Assembly: GCA_015232935.1 (NCBI GenBank)
Contig: JADFYT010000132.1
Location: 1 to 6,669 of the forward strand
Source: Desulfamplus sp.
GTDB taxonomy: Bacteria; Desulfobacterota; Desulfobacteria; Desulfobacterales; Desulfobacteraceae
Reading direction: 5' to 3'
DNA length: 6,669 nucleotides
How positions within the stretch are numbered: the first letter of the stretch is position 1; every line of letters begins with the position of its first letter. Of the stretch, positions 1 to 5,460 are shown in pieces. Both the position numbers and the translations under genes were made by a program. The notes below the pieces were generated by a model. That model had not been told where the DNA came from. It searched no databases and saw only the letters and a list, made by a program, of their open reading frames with translations.

Positions 1-1502
1 ATGGCTTGCAGGCTGTCAACAAACTTAATGAACTTCGGCAAACCGGGGTTATATCGAGCAAGGATGTGCCAGTTCTTATCATCAGTGCTTACCAGCGTGA
101 AGAGCTTCCTGAAAACGCTCCTGGTATTGATGCTTTTTTGCACAAACCTGTAACAGCCTCCCTTTTGTATGACACCATGGTCGAGGCGACAGGAGGCCAG
201 CCATGGGTACGGCATGCGGTTGAGCAGATATCTGTTCCTTTATTCAGGGGTTCTTCAATACTGCTTGTAGAAGATAATGAGCTCAATCAGGAGGTGGCCA
301 GACGCTGGCTTGACAAGACAGGTGCCATGGTAACGGTCGCCGGCAATGGAAAAGAGGCTGTTGAAAAGGTCAAAGAGAGTACCTTTGCCAAGGAGATTGC
401 TAAAGATATAGAGATTGCTAAAGATATAGAGATTGCTAAAGATATAGAGATTGCTGAAGATGTAGAGAAGGCTGAAGATACAGAGATGGTCAAAGACACA
501 GAGATGGTCAAAAAAAGCGGGTTTGATATCGTGCTGATGGATATTCAGATGCCCGTGATGGATGGTTTTGAGGCAACCCGCTTGATTCGCACTGATTTTC
601 CTGATATTCCGGTTATTGCACTGTCAGCGGCAGTCATGGAGGAGGATAGAAAAAAAGCAAAAGAGGCTGGAATGAATGGCCATCTTGCAAAACCGATTGA
701 TGACAGGGAACTCTATCTGACTCTGTCAAAATGGCTCAGGCCAACCGGGGTCGATGATAATAACCATGTCAATGACAATAACCATGTCGATGACAATAAC
801 CATGTCGATGACAATAACCATGTCGATGGCGATAACCATGATGTTAAATCCTTTTTTCCTGCATCAATACTTCCCGAAGCACTGGAGGGTTTTGATCTGA
901 AAAAGGGGTTGCGTTCCACTGATGGGGATCCGGTATTCTACAATAAATTACTGTGCCGTTTCAAAGAGCAGATTGAGCGTGACTTTGTGAATATGCCGCA
1001 AATAATCAGAAACAGTGATGCTCCTGAACAGAGTGCAAGCAGGCACAATGTTCAGGCAATGATCCATACTCTCAAGGGGCTTGCCGGAACACTTGGAGCC
1101 GTGAATCTGGCAACGGTGGCGGCGGATATTGACCTTGCCTGCAAAAAGGGCGAAAAGATCGCGGAAGGACTTATTTTCAGATTAGATAGTGCCCTGAAAA
1201 ATACCGAAAGAGAGCTTGGCAAACTTACTGAAAATTCGACCCTGAATCCAGAACAAGGCATGAAATATCAAATTGCAATTTCACCAGAGCAGGCCGGAGA
1301 AATTGTAGAAACTCTTTTGTATAAACTGCATAACTATGAGCTTGTTGATGATGATCTTTTGTCTATGGTTGCCCATTTCATAGATAGCCGTTCGGGTCAG
1401 GGAGCATCTTCTGAACTTATAGAACTTGTGGAATCCTTTGAGTATGCCAGGGCTGAATCAGTGCTTGAGTTCCTGGTGCAAAAAACAGGTGAGAATTTAT
1501 GA
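1..1502 (+). CDS. Hybrid sensor kinase / multi-receiver phosphorelay protein, 3' part (REC-REC-HPt); 5' end outside window
   Basis: This is the C-terminal part of a phosphorelay protein. The first complete codon is GGC at 3-5, and bases 1-2 (AT) fit the end of a GAT, giving the receiver motif D-G-L-Q-A-V, so the TTG at 6 is not a real start. Residues below count from that TTG. A first receiver ends at about 65, with Ser27 (LIISAYQ) and Lys47 (HKP) kept. A complete second receiver spans about 83-245: acidic pair E89-D90, phospho-acceptor D179 (VLMDIQMP), S207, K229 (AKP). An HPt domain (about 296-405) carries H354 in HTLKGLAGTLG. About 80 residues of unassigned C-terminus follow. Two in-frame 18-bp repeat arrays lengthen the protein, one between the second beta-strand and the phosphorylated Asp of the second receiver, the other in the receiver-HPt linker. 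The stop overlaps the next start, so the two genes are probably translationally coupled. The kinase core is presumably upstream, which is inference. Confidence 0.9.
   Translation, partial: GLQAVNKLNELRQTGVISSKDVPVLIISAYQREELPENAPGIDAFLHKPVTASLLYDTMVEATGGQPWVRHAVEQISVPLFRGSSILLVEDNELNQEVARRWLDKTGAMVTVAGNGKEAVEKVKESTFAKEIAKDIEIAKDIEIAKDIEIAEDVEKAEDTEMVKDTEMVKKSGFDIVLMDIQMPVMDGFEATRLIRTDFPDIPVIALSAAVMEEDRKKAKEAGMNGHLAKPIDDRELYLTLSKWLRPTGVDDNNHVNDNNHVDDNNHVDDNNHVDGDNHDVKSFFPASILPEALEGFDLKKGLRSTDGDPVFYNKLLCRFKEQIERDFVNMPQIIRNSDAPEQSASRHNVQAMIHTLKGLAGTLGAVNLATVAADIDLACKKGEKIAEGLIFRLDSALKNTERELGKLTENSTLNPEQGMKYQIAISPEQAGEIVETLLYKLHNYELVDDDLLSMVAHFIDSRSGQGASSELIELVESFEYARAESVLEFLVQKTGENL
393..518 (+). 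repeat. In-frame 18-bp tandem array (7 units) inside a receiver domain
   Basis: Seven 18-bp units lie head to tail. The first three are identical (GAGATTGCTAAAGATATA, encoding EIAKDI) and the later ones diverge progressively: EIAEDV, EKAEDT, EMVKDT, EMVKKS. The array adds about 42 residues after the second helix of the receiver and just before the strand with phospho-acceptor D179. The hexapeptides are highly charged, with alternating E/K/D, and probably extend the helix (inference). Three perfect copies point to recent slippage expansion. Because 18 is a multiple of three, copy-number changes would alter length but not frame. Confidence 0.95.
753..842 (+). repeat. In-frame 18-bp tandem array (5 units) in the REC-HPt linker
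   Basis: Five 18-bp units with consensus GATGACAATAACCATGTC encode DDNNHV, NDNNHV, DDNNHV, DDNNHV and DGDNHD. The third and fourth units are identical. The array forms an Asp/Asn/His-rich linker between the second receiver (ending around KWLRPTGV) and the HPt domain. It is unrelated in sequence to the array at 393-518 but has the same period. A flexible spacer is the simplest role; metal binding by the regularly spaced His/Asp is only speculation. Confidence 0.95.
1487..1502 (+). promoter_or_regulatory. Shine-Dalgarno and ATGA stop/start overlap coupling the two genes
   Basis: AGGTGAG at 1487-1493 lies 5 nt before the ATG at 1499-1501. That ATG overlaps the TGA stop (1500-1502) of the upstream phosphorelay gene. 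This fixes the start of the diguanylate cyclase and indicates an operon with translational coupling. Confidence 0.85.
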
Positions 1503-2431
1503 TAAAGGCAAAAAAAAAACAGGCACAGCCGGCTGTTTTAATTGTTGATGACAAGCCGGTAAATATTAAGGAACTATCCATACTGCTCAAGGAGAACTAT
1601 CGCGTCCTTGTTGCGTACAAGGGCGTCAAAGCACTTAAAATGGCCTCAGGAAAAAAGCAGCCCGATCTTATTTTGCTTGATATCATGATGCCGGAGATGG
1701 ATGGCTACGAGGTTTGCCGTCGTCTGAAAGCGGACGAGCGGACTCAAGATATACCTGTTATCTTCATGACAAAAAGGAACGAAAAAAAAGAGGAGGAAGA
1801 GTGGTTTAAAATCGGGGCGTCAGACTACATTTCAAAGCCATTCAAGCCTGATGTTGTAAGGGCACGGGTACGAACTCATGTTAATTTGAAACTCACTTCC
1901 GACGCACTTGAAAAACTGGCTCTCATAGACAGGCTTACAGGTATCGGTAACAGGCGTTATTACGAAGAGAGATTGCGCAAAATATGGAAACACACTACAA
2001 GAACCCATCACTTGATCAGTATAATGATGATTGATATTGATCAGTTCAAGGCCTATAACGACAACTATGGGCATGGTGCCGGAGATGAGTGCCTCCGTTC
2101 GCTGACTCTGGCTTTGCAAAATACTGTTCAGCGTCCTATGGACGTAATCGCACGCTACGCGGGAGAGGAATTTGTGGTTATTCTTCCCGAAACTGATATT
2201 GAGGGAACGTCACACATTGCCGCAAATATATTGAAAGCTGTAAGGGAACTTGCCATTCCTCATGCTTTTTCGTCCATAGCAGATTATCTGACCGTATCCA
2301 TAGGGCATGTCACCGCCCGGCCAGGCTATGGCCAAAATCCTGACGAATTAAGAGATATGGCAGATTGTGCTTTATATATGTCGAAGCGGTCCGGAGGAAA
2401 TCAGGCCATGAATGCTGACATAAGTAGCTGA
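1499..2431 (+). CDS. Response regulator with diguanylate cyclase output (REC-GGDEF, PleD/WspR-like)
   Basis: This is a 310-residue cytoplasmic response regulator predicted to make cyclic di-GMP from two GTP when phosphorylated. The N-terminal receiver (about 11-130) has the acidic pair D17-D18, phospho-acceptor D61 (LILLDIMMP), T91 and K113 (SKPF). The GGDEF domain (about 140-306) starts at the usual LIDRLTGIGNRR motif and has the metal/substrate segment DIDQFKAYND (179-188) and GHGAGD. The active-site signature is AGEEF (221-225) instead of GGDEF/GGEEF. AGDEF-type cyclases with activity are known, so the Ala need not inactivate it. The allosteric inhibitory I-site R212-x-x-D215 sits at the normal distance upstream, implying product feedback. 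The gene overlaps the phosphorelay gene by 4 nt. Codons 5-7 are part of an A10 homopolymer (1510-1519), a possible slippage site. There are no membrane segments. The receiver is a close duplicate of the one starting the next gene. Confidence 0.95.
   Translation: MIKAKKKQAQPAVLIVDDKPVNIKELSILLKENYRVLVAYKGVKALKMASGKKQPDLILLDIMMPEMDGYEVCRRLKADERTQDIPVIFMTKRNEKKEEEEWFKIGASDYISKPFKPDVVRARVRTHVNLKLTSDALEKLALIDRLTGIGNRRYYEERLRKIWKHTTRTHHLISIMMIDIDQFKAYNDNYGHGAGDECLRSLTLALQNTVQRPMDVIARYAGEEFVVILPETDIEGTSHIAANILKAVRELAIPHAFSSIADYLTVSIGHVTARPGYGQNPDELRDMADCALYMSKRSGGNQAMNADISS
1541..1615 (+). repeat. Duplicated receiver DNA, copy 1 (pairs with 2667-2741)
   Basis: Codon-by-codon comparison of these 75 bases with 2667-2741 gives 8 differences (about 89% identity), several of them silent. 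The protein similarity continues through the whole receiver (for example PDLILLDI, MPEMDGYEVCRRLKAD and the K-P-F region). This is a direct repeat made by domain duplication or gene conversion between neighbouring genes. Confidence 0.85.
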
Positions 2432-2459
2432 GCCTTGAGAGCCGTAAACAAACTGGCAT

Positions 2460-2495
2460 AGCCGTTTCTTTGGGGTGAAGCCGTCTTTTGGGTGA
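2460..2495 (+). repeat. Imperfect tandem direct repeat in the intergenic region
   Basis: AGCCGTTTCTTTGGGGTGA (2460-2478) is followed directly by AGCCGTCTTTTGGGTGA (2479-2495). A third AGCCGT core lies at 2440-2445, so the core recurs at 20- and 19-bp spacing. The T-G tracts of both copies are complementary to CCCCCAAAAAAA at 2548-2559, giving two mutually exclusive long-range pairings if transcribed. In the rest of 2432-2627 I see no gene, no RNA family I recognise, and no clear hairpin-plus-U-tract terminator. Confidence 0.55.
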
Positions 2496-2585
2496 CTCCT
2501 TGAATCGTGAAAATCATTTAGACAAATGTCAGTAACCGGTAATCAATCCCCCAAAAAAACTCATAAGGTGCCGGGTTTGAGCAAA

Positions 2586-2591
2586 TATAAT
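2586..2591 (+). promoter_or_regulatory. Possible -10 element upstream of the hybrid kinase
   Basis: A perfect TATAAT lies 36 bases before the kinase ATG at 2628. No convincing -35 exists at 16-18 bp spacing, and there is no TGn extension. TTGAGC at 2577-2582 is too close. The kinase is separated by 196 bp from the gene before it, so a promoter of its own is plausible. This is a weak call from a motif in an AT-rich stretch. Confidence 0.25.
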
Positions 2592-2627
2592 TAAACACAT
2601 TGAATCAGAAATATTTGGATACTTGAA

Positions 2628-4691
2628 ATGGAACATTCTGGAATAGAAGAAAAATCAACGATTTTGATTGTTGATGACCAGCCGGTAAATATTCAGGCAT
2701 TATCCATGCTGCTCAAGGAGAACTATCGTATTCTTGTTGCGAACAATGGCCTTAAAGCACTTCAAATCGCATCAGGAACAAATCCGCCGGATCTGATTCT
2801 GCTTGATATCACCATGCCGGAAATGGACGGTTATGAGGTCTGCCGCAGACTTAAGGCAGACGGGAGAACCAAAGATATTTCCGTGGTTTTTGTAACAGCA
2901 CGAAATGAGGTGGAAGATGAGGAGAAGGGGTTCATTCTCGGTGCAGATGATTATATAATAAAACCTTTTCAGCCCGCTGTCATAAGGGCACGGGTGAAAA
3001 ATCATATTGATCGCAAGCTCTGGCAGAGACAGCTTCTTGCGGCAAAACAGATTGCCGATTCAGCCAACAAGGCCAAATCAGAATTTCTTGCCAACATGAG
3101 TCATGAGATACGTACCCCGCTAAACGGCATTCTCGGGATGTCCGAGTTGCTCCTGGATACGACTCTTGACAATAGCCAGAAGAGATTTTTGCACACTATC
3201 ACCAAAGAGAGCAACGCTCTTTTGAATATTATCAATGACATTCTGGAATTCTCGAAAATAGAGTCAGGCAGATATGAATTAGAAGATATCCCTTTTAATA
3301 TAAGGGGTCTTATCGATGATATTTCAGACGCTCTTGCCTACAGGGCGGCAAGAAAAGGTCTTGAGCTTATCTCGTTTATATCGCCTGATGTGCCGTCAAA
3401 CCTGATCGGGGATCCGGGACGGATCAGGCAGATTTTTATGAATCTTGGCGGCAATGCCATCAAATTCACCAGTAGTGGAGAGATATTCATTAAAGGGGAG
3501 CTTAAGGAGTTGAATGAAAACAGGGTAACTATCTGTTTTTCAGTAAAAGATACAGGCATTGGCATACCCAAAAACAAACAGGCTATTGTATTTGAGGAAT
3601 TTTCCCAGGCAGACGGATCAACCACAAGGAAATATGGTGGAACAGGCCTTGGAGTTACCATAAGCAGGAAACTGGCACGACTGATGGGGGGGGAGCTTGA
3701 TCTTGAAAGCGAAGAGGGCAAAGGCAGCACATTCAGGTTTACAGTTGCACTGACCACACAGCCTGAAGACAAGGATAAGGATCTATCTGTTTCTCGACAA
3801 AATCAGGTGGTTGATTTCAGCAGGATGAATGTTGTGATAGTTGATGACAACAAGACCAACAGGGATGTCCTCAAAGAGTATCTTGAATCGTGGGGATGCG
3901 TTACACATGAGGCAAGCGGAGCCCAGGAGGCTTTGCTGTTTCTTATGAAATCGGTGTTATCTTCAATTTCAATTGATCTTGTTTTATCTGACGCACAGAT
4001 GCCTGATATGGATGGATTTGAATTCGCACGGGAGTTAAAGAAGATAGAACCTTTAAAAAAGATTCCGATTCTCATTCTTACATCCATGGGGCGGCTTGGA
4101 GACAGCAAAACCTGTAAGGAGATAGGAATCAACGGCTATCTTATGAAACCACTTAAAAGGGATCATCTGAGAAAAGCGATTGAAAAGGTACTTGGTTTTG
4201 TCGCAGAGGAAGGCGAAACGACAGCCGTCCAGCTTGTTACAAGACATACCTTGACCGATGCTCAAAGGGGAAGCATACGCATACTGCTGGCTGAGGATTA
4301 TCCAACCAATCAGGAGATGGCGATGCTTATTCTTACTCAGTCAGGATATTCCGTGGAGCTGGCCGAAGATGGGCAGGAAGCTGTCAATGCTTATAAAAAA
4401 CATGAATATGATCTTGTTCTGATGGATCTCCAGATGCCTGTAAAAGATGGTTATGAAGCTACAAGAGATATCCGTGAAATTGAGGCAAATATGAACAAAG
4501 AGGCATCCGGCTTCAGAAGCATTCCTATCATTGCCATGACTGCCCATGCTCTTGAAGGATACAGGGAAAAGTGCCTTGAAGCCGGTATGGATGACTATCT
4601 GACAAAGCCCATCAAACGAAAGAAACTTCTGGAGATGGTTGATAAATGGAGCATGGCAAAAAGAACTGATCTGCCGGGTAACGGGACTTGA
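2628..4691 (+). CDS. Soluble hybrid histidine kinase, REC-HisKA-HATPase-REC-REC
   Basis: This 687-residue kinase has no membrane segment or sensor domain; its input is an N-terminal receiver, so it probably sits midway in a phosphorelay. REC1 (about 11-130): D16-D17, D60, T90, K112. HisKA (about 149-215) has the phosphorylated His159 in SHEIRTPLNG. The ATPase domain (about 260-378) has the N-box around N276 (NLGGNAIKFT), D308-x-G-x-G312, and the lid GGTGLG (337-342). REC2 (about 400-523): D406-D407, D455, T485, K507. REC3 (about 549-675): E556-D557, D600, T638, K660. All catalytic residues look intact. It has no HPt, whereas the gene ending at 1502 does, suggesting (inference) that the two exchange phosphoryl groups. 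The ATG is chosen because an in-frame stop lies at 2601-2603; the ribosome site is weak (GGAT, 7 nt upstream). REC1 is a near copy of the diguanylate cyclase receiver. The stop is 1 bp from the convergent gene's stop. Confidence 0.95.
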   Translation: MEHSGIEEKSTILIVDDQPVNIQALSMLLKENYRILVANNGLKALQIASGTNPPDLILLDITMPEMDGYEVCRRLKADGRTKDISVVFVTARNEVEDEEKGFILGADDYIIKPFQPAVIRARVKNHIDRKLWQRQLLAAKQIADSANKAKSEFLANMSHEIRTPLNGILGMSELLLDTTLDNSQKRFLHTITKESNALLNIINDILEFSKIESGRYELEDIPFNIRGLIDDISDALAYRAARKGLELISFISPDVPSNLIGDPGRIRQIFMNLGGNAIKFTSSGEIFIKGELKELNENRVTICFSVKDTGIGIPKNKQAIVFEEFSQADGSTTRKYGGTGLGVTISRKLARLMGGELDLESEEGKGSTFRFTVALTTQPEDKDKDLSVSRQNQVVDFSRMNVVIVDDNKTNRDVLKEYLESWGCVTHEASGAQEALLFLMKSVLSSISIDLVLSDAQMPDMDGFEFARELKKIEPLKKIPILILTSMGRLGDSKTCKEIGINGYLMKPLKRDHLRKAIEKVLGFVAEEGETTAVQLVTRHTLTDAQRGSIRILLAEDYPTNQEMAMLILTQSGYSVELAEDGQEAVNAYKKHEYDLVLMDLQMPVKDGYEATRDIREIEANMNKEASGFRSIPIIAMTAHALEGYREKCLEAGMDDYLTKPIKRKKLLEMVDKWSMAKRTDLPGNGT
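2667..2741 (+). repeat. Duplicated receiver DNA, copy 2 (pairs with 1541-1615)
   Basis: Partner of the stretch at 1541-1615, with 8 differences in 75 bases. Here it encodes the start of REC1 of the hybrid kinase (ILIVDDQPVNIQALS region). The surrounding domains differ (GGDEF in one gene, HisKA in the other), so only the receiver module was copied. Confidence 0.85.
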
Positions 4692-4692
4692 A

Positions 4693-5313
4693 TCAGGCTT
4701 TATCCATGTATTTATCAACCATGCTTTTAAGTGCTTCATAGGACTGTGCACCCACAAGCCTGTCAAGACCGGCAAAGAATGTTGGAACCGCAGTCACCCC
4801 CTTTGCCCTTGAAAGAGACCAGTCCGCATCCACAGCGTCCGAGAATGTACGGGCATCAATCACATTCCGGCCTTCTGCAAGATCAAGCCCTGAGCGTTCC
4901 ACAATGTTTAGAATAACATCTTTTTGGGCAATATTTTTTCCTTCTGCGAAATATGCTTTAAATGCCTCCATGTGAAACTGATGACCTCTTTTTTTTGTAG
5001 CTGCCCACAACCCTGTTTCCTGTGCAAGGCGGCTGTTATAGGTCATCTTTCTGTCCCCAAAGGCAAGTCCAAGCCTTGATGCGGTTGCTTTGAGATTGGC
5101 AACTATTTGATCCACGTTGACAATAGCCCCCTTTCGTTTAAAAAGCTCTTCCAGGGTCATACCCTCTTGCGGGGTATCAGGATGAAGGGGAAATGCCCGC
5201 CATTTGACTGCTATATCATGCTCTCTTTCTAGTTTTTCAATACTCCCGGTAATGAAATAACACCAGGGTCAGACATAGTCTGAAAATATTTCAAGCTCTA
5301 TAGATGGTGCCAT
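4693..5313 (-). CDS. DsbA/FrnE-like thiol oxidoreductase, predicted selenoprotein (TGA = Sec15, U-P-W-C active site)
   Basis: Read from the ATG at 5311-5313, the frame gives MAPSIELEIFSDYV, then TGA, then PWCYF, and continues open for 206 codons. FrnE/2-hydroxychromene-carboxylate-isomerase-type DsbA proteins (thioredoxin fold with helical insertion) start this way, with S-D-x-V-C-P-W-C-Y. The TGA replaces exactly the first, nucleophilic Cys; resolving Cys18 is kept. Other family marks follow: WRAFPLHPDTPQEG (38-51), the helical insert, GLWAA (101-105), and the cis-Pro loop GVTAVPTFF with Pro177. AAGGAG lies 7 nt before the ATG, strong evidence for this start over the internal ATG at 5160 (Met52), which would remove the first strand and active site. 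A SECIS-like hairpin follows the TGA. The gene ends with a normal TGA lacking such context. No signal peptide is visible, so it probably acts in the cytoplasm as a disulfide reductase or isomerase; the substrate is unknown. Alternatives are a nonsense-mutated pseudogene or a sequencing error (TGC to TGA). Confidence 0.85.
5235..5257 (-). promoter_or_regulatory. Candidate bacterial SECIS element downstream of the Sec codon
   Basis: On the mRNA (- strand), bases 12-16 after the UGA pair with bases 30-34 (five pairs). A U-U mismatch follows (17/29), then three pairs (18-20 with 26-28) close the five-base loop CGGGA (21-25, window 5244-5248). The loop begins 20 nt after the UGA and has G at its second position. 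This fits the known bacterial SECIS pattern: a hairpin in the coding region just 3' of the UGA, loop about 16-37 nt away, short upper stem, and G in the first two loop bases. It would recruit SelB with Sec-tRNA. A competing fold exists: CCUGGUG pairs with UACCGGG over bases 2-8 and 18-24. Confidence 0.6.
5269..5271 (-). other. In-frame TGA read as selenocysteine (Sec15)
   Basis: This is codon 15 of the oxidoreductase. It occupies the position of the catalytic N-terminal cysteine of the C-P-W-C motif, giving U-P-W-C. A random nonsense mutation would be unlikely to hit that one codon while leaving about 190 downstream codons intact. Decoding would require selA, selB, selC and selD elsewhere in the genome, which cannot be seen here. 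Confidence 0.8.
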
Positions 5314-5320
5314 AACAGGT

Positions 5321-5326
5321 CTCCTT
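5321..5326 (-). promoter_or_regulatory. Strong ribosome binding site deciding the start of the selenoprotein
   Basis: AAGGAG on the - strand is 7 nt from the ATG at 5313. I see no comparable site in front of the internal ATG at 5160. This supports translation beginning upstream of the in-frame TGA. Confidence 0.85.
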
Positions 5327-5346
5327 TTTGGTTTGTCTGTATAACG

Positions 5347-5368
5347 GTCGTGCCCTGATGGGCACAAC
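5347..5368 (-). repeat. Inverted repeat in the leader of the selenoprotein gene
   Basis: The arms are 5347-5355 (GTCGTGCCC on +) and 5360-5368 (GGGCACAAC), with the four-base spacer TGAT. Six central pairs are perfect (GTGCCC/GGGCAC) and three more form if one G-U is allowed. It lies about 35 bases before the selenoprotein ATG and just upstream of its ribosome site. It has no T tract on either side, so it is not a standard terminator. It could be an operator or a 5' leader hairpin. The rest of 5327-5460 is AT-rich with no gene; TTGACA occurs on the - strand at 5446-5451 without a good -10 partner. Confidence 0.7.
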
Positions 5369-5460
5369 GAAAAATGAAAGTCTTATAATTACAGATATCT
5401 GAAGAAACTTTCACATAAACATACATGCCGCAAATGGCAGCCTAATGTCAAATACCGGCC

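Noticed and set aside
393..842. CRISPR-like array
   Set aside because: Units are 18 bp, contiguous without spacers, in frame within a coding region, and of two unrelated types.
6..1502. TTG at position 6 as a true gene start
   Set aside because: The frame is open to the window edge, and GLQAV preceded by a likely Asp matches the middle of a receiver domain, so the gene begins outside the window.
2454..2469. Sigma-54 promoter (TGGCAT followed by TTTCT)
   Set aside because: The -24 GG fits, but the required GC of the -12 element is absent (TTTCT instead of TTGCT).
2432..2627. c-di-GMP riboswitch (GEMM type) before the kinase
   Set aside because: The location near a diguanylate cyclase is suggestive, but the characteristic conserved GEMM-I core segments are not present.
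3338..3772. Long antisense reading frames opposite the kinase and phosphorelay genes
   Set aside because: They lie opposite clearly conserved domain-coding sequence, have low-complexity or unrecognisable products, and lack ribosome sites; they are by-products of codon use on the other strand.
4693..5160. A complete 155-residue protein starting at the internal ATG at 5160
   Set aside because: It lacks a ribosome site and the first strand plus active site of the DsbA fold. The homologous N-terminus is encoded directly upstream in the same frame, interrupted only by the TGA at the catalytic Cys codon.
5347..5368. Rho-independent terminator between the regulator and oxidoreductase genes
   Set aside because: The hairpin is good, but neither strand has a T run after it, and it sits close to the next gene's ribosome site.
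5422..5451. Sigma-70 promoter for the selenoprotein gene
   Set aside because: TTGACA on the - strand is perfect, but at 17-18 bp spacing the -10 would be GCATGT or CATGTA, both poor matches.
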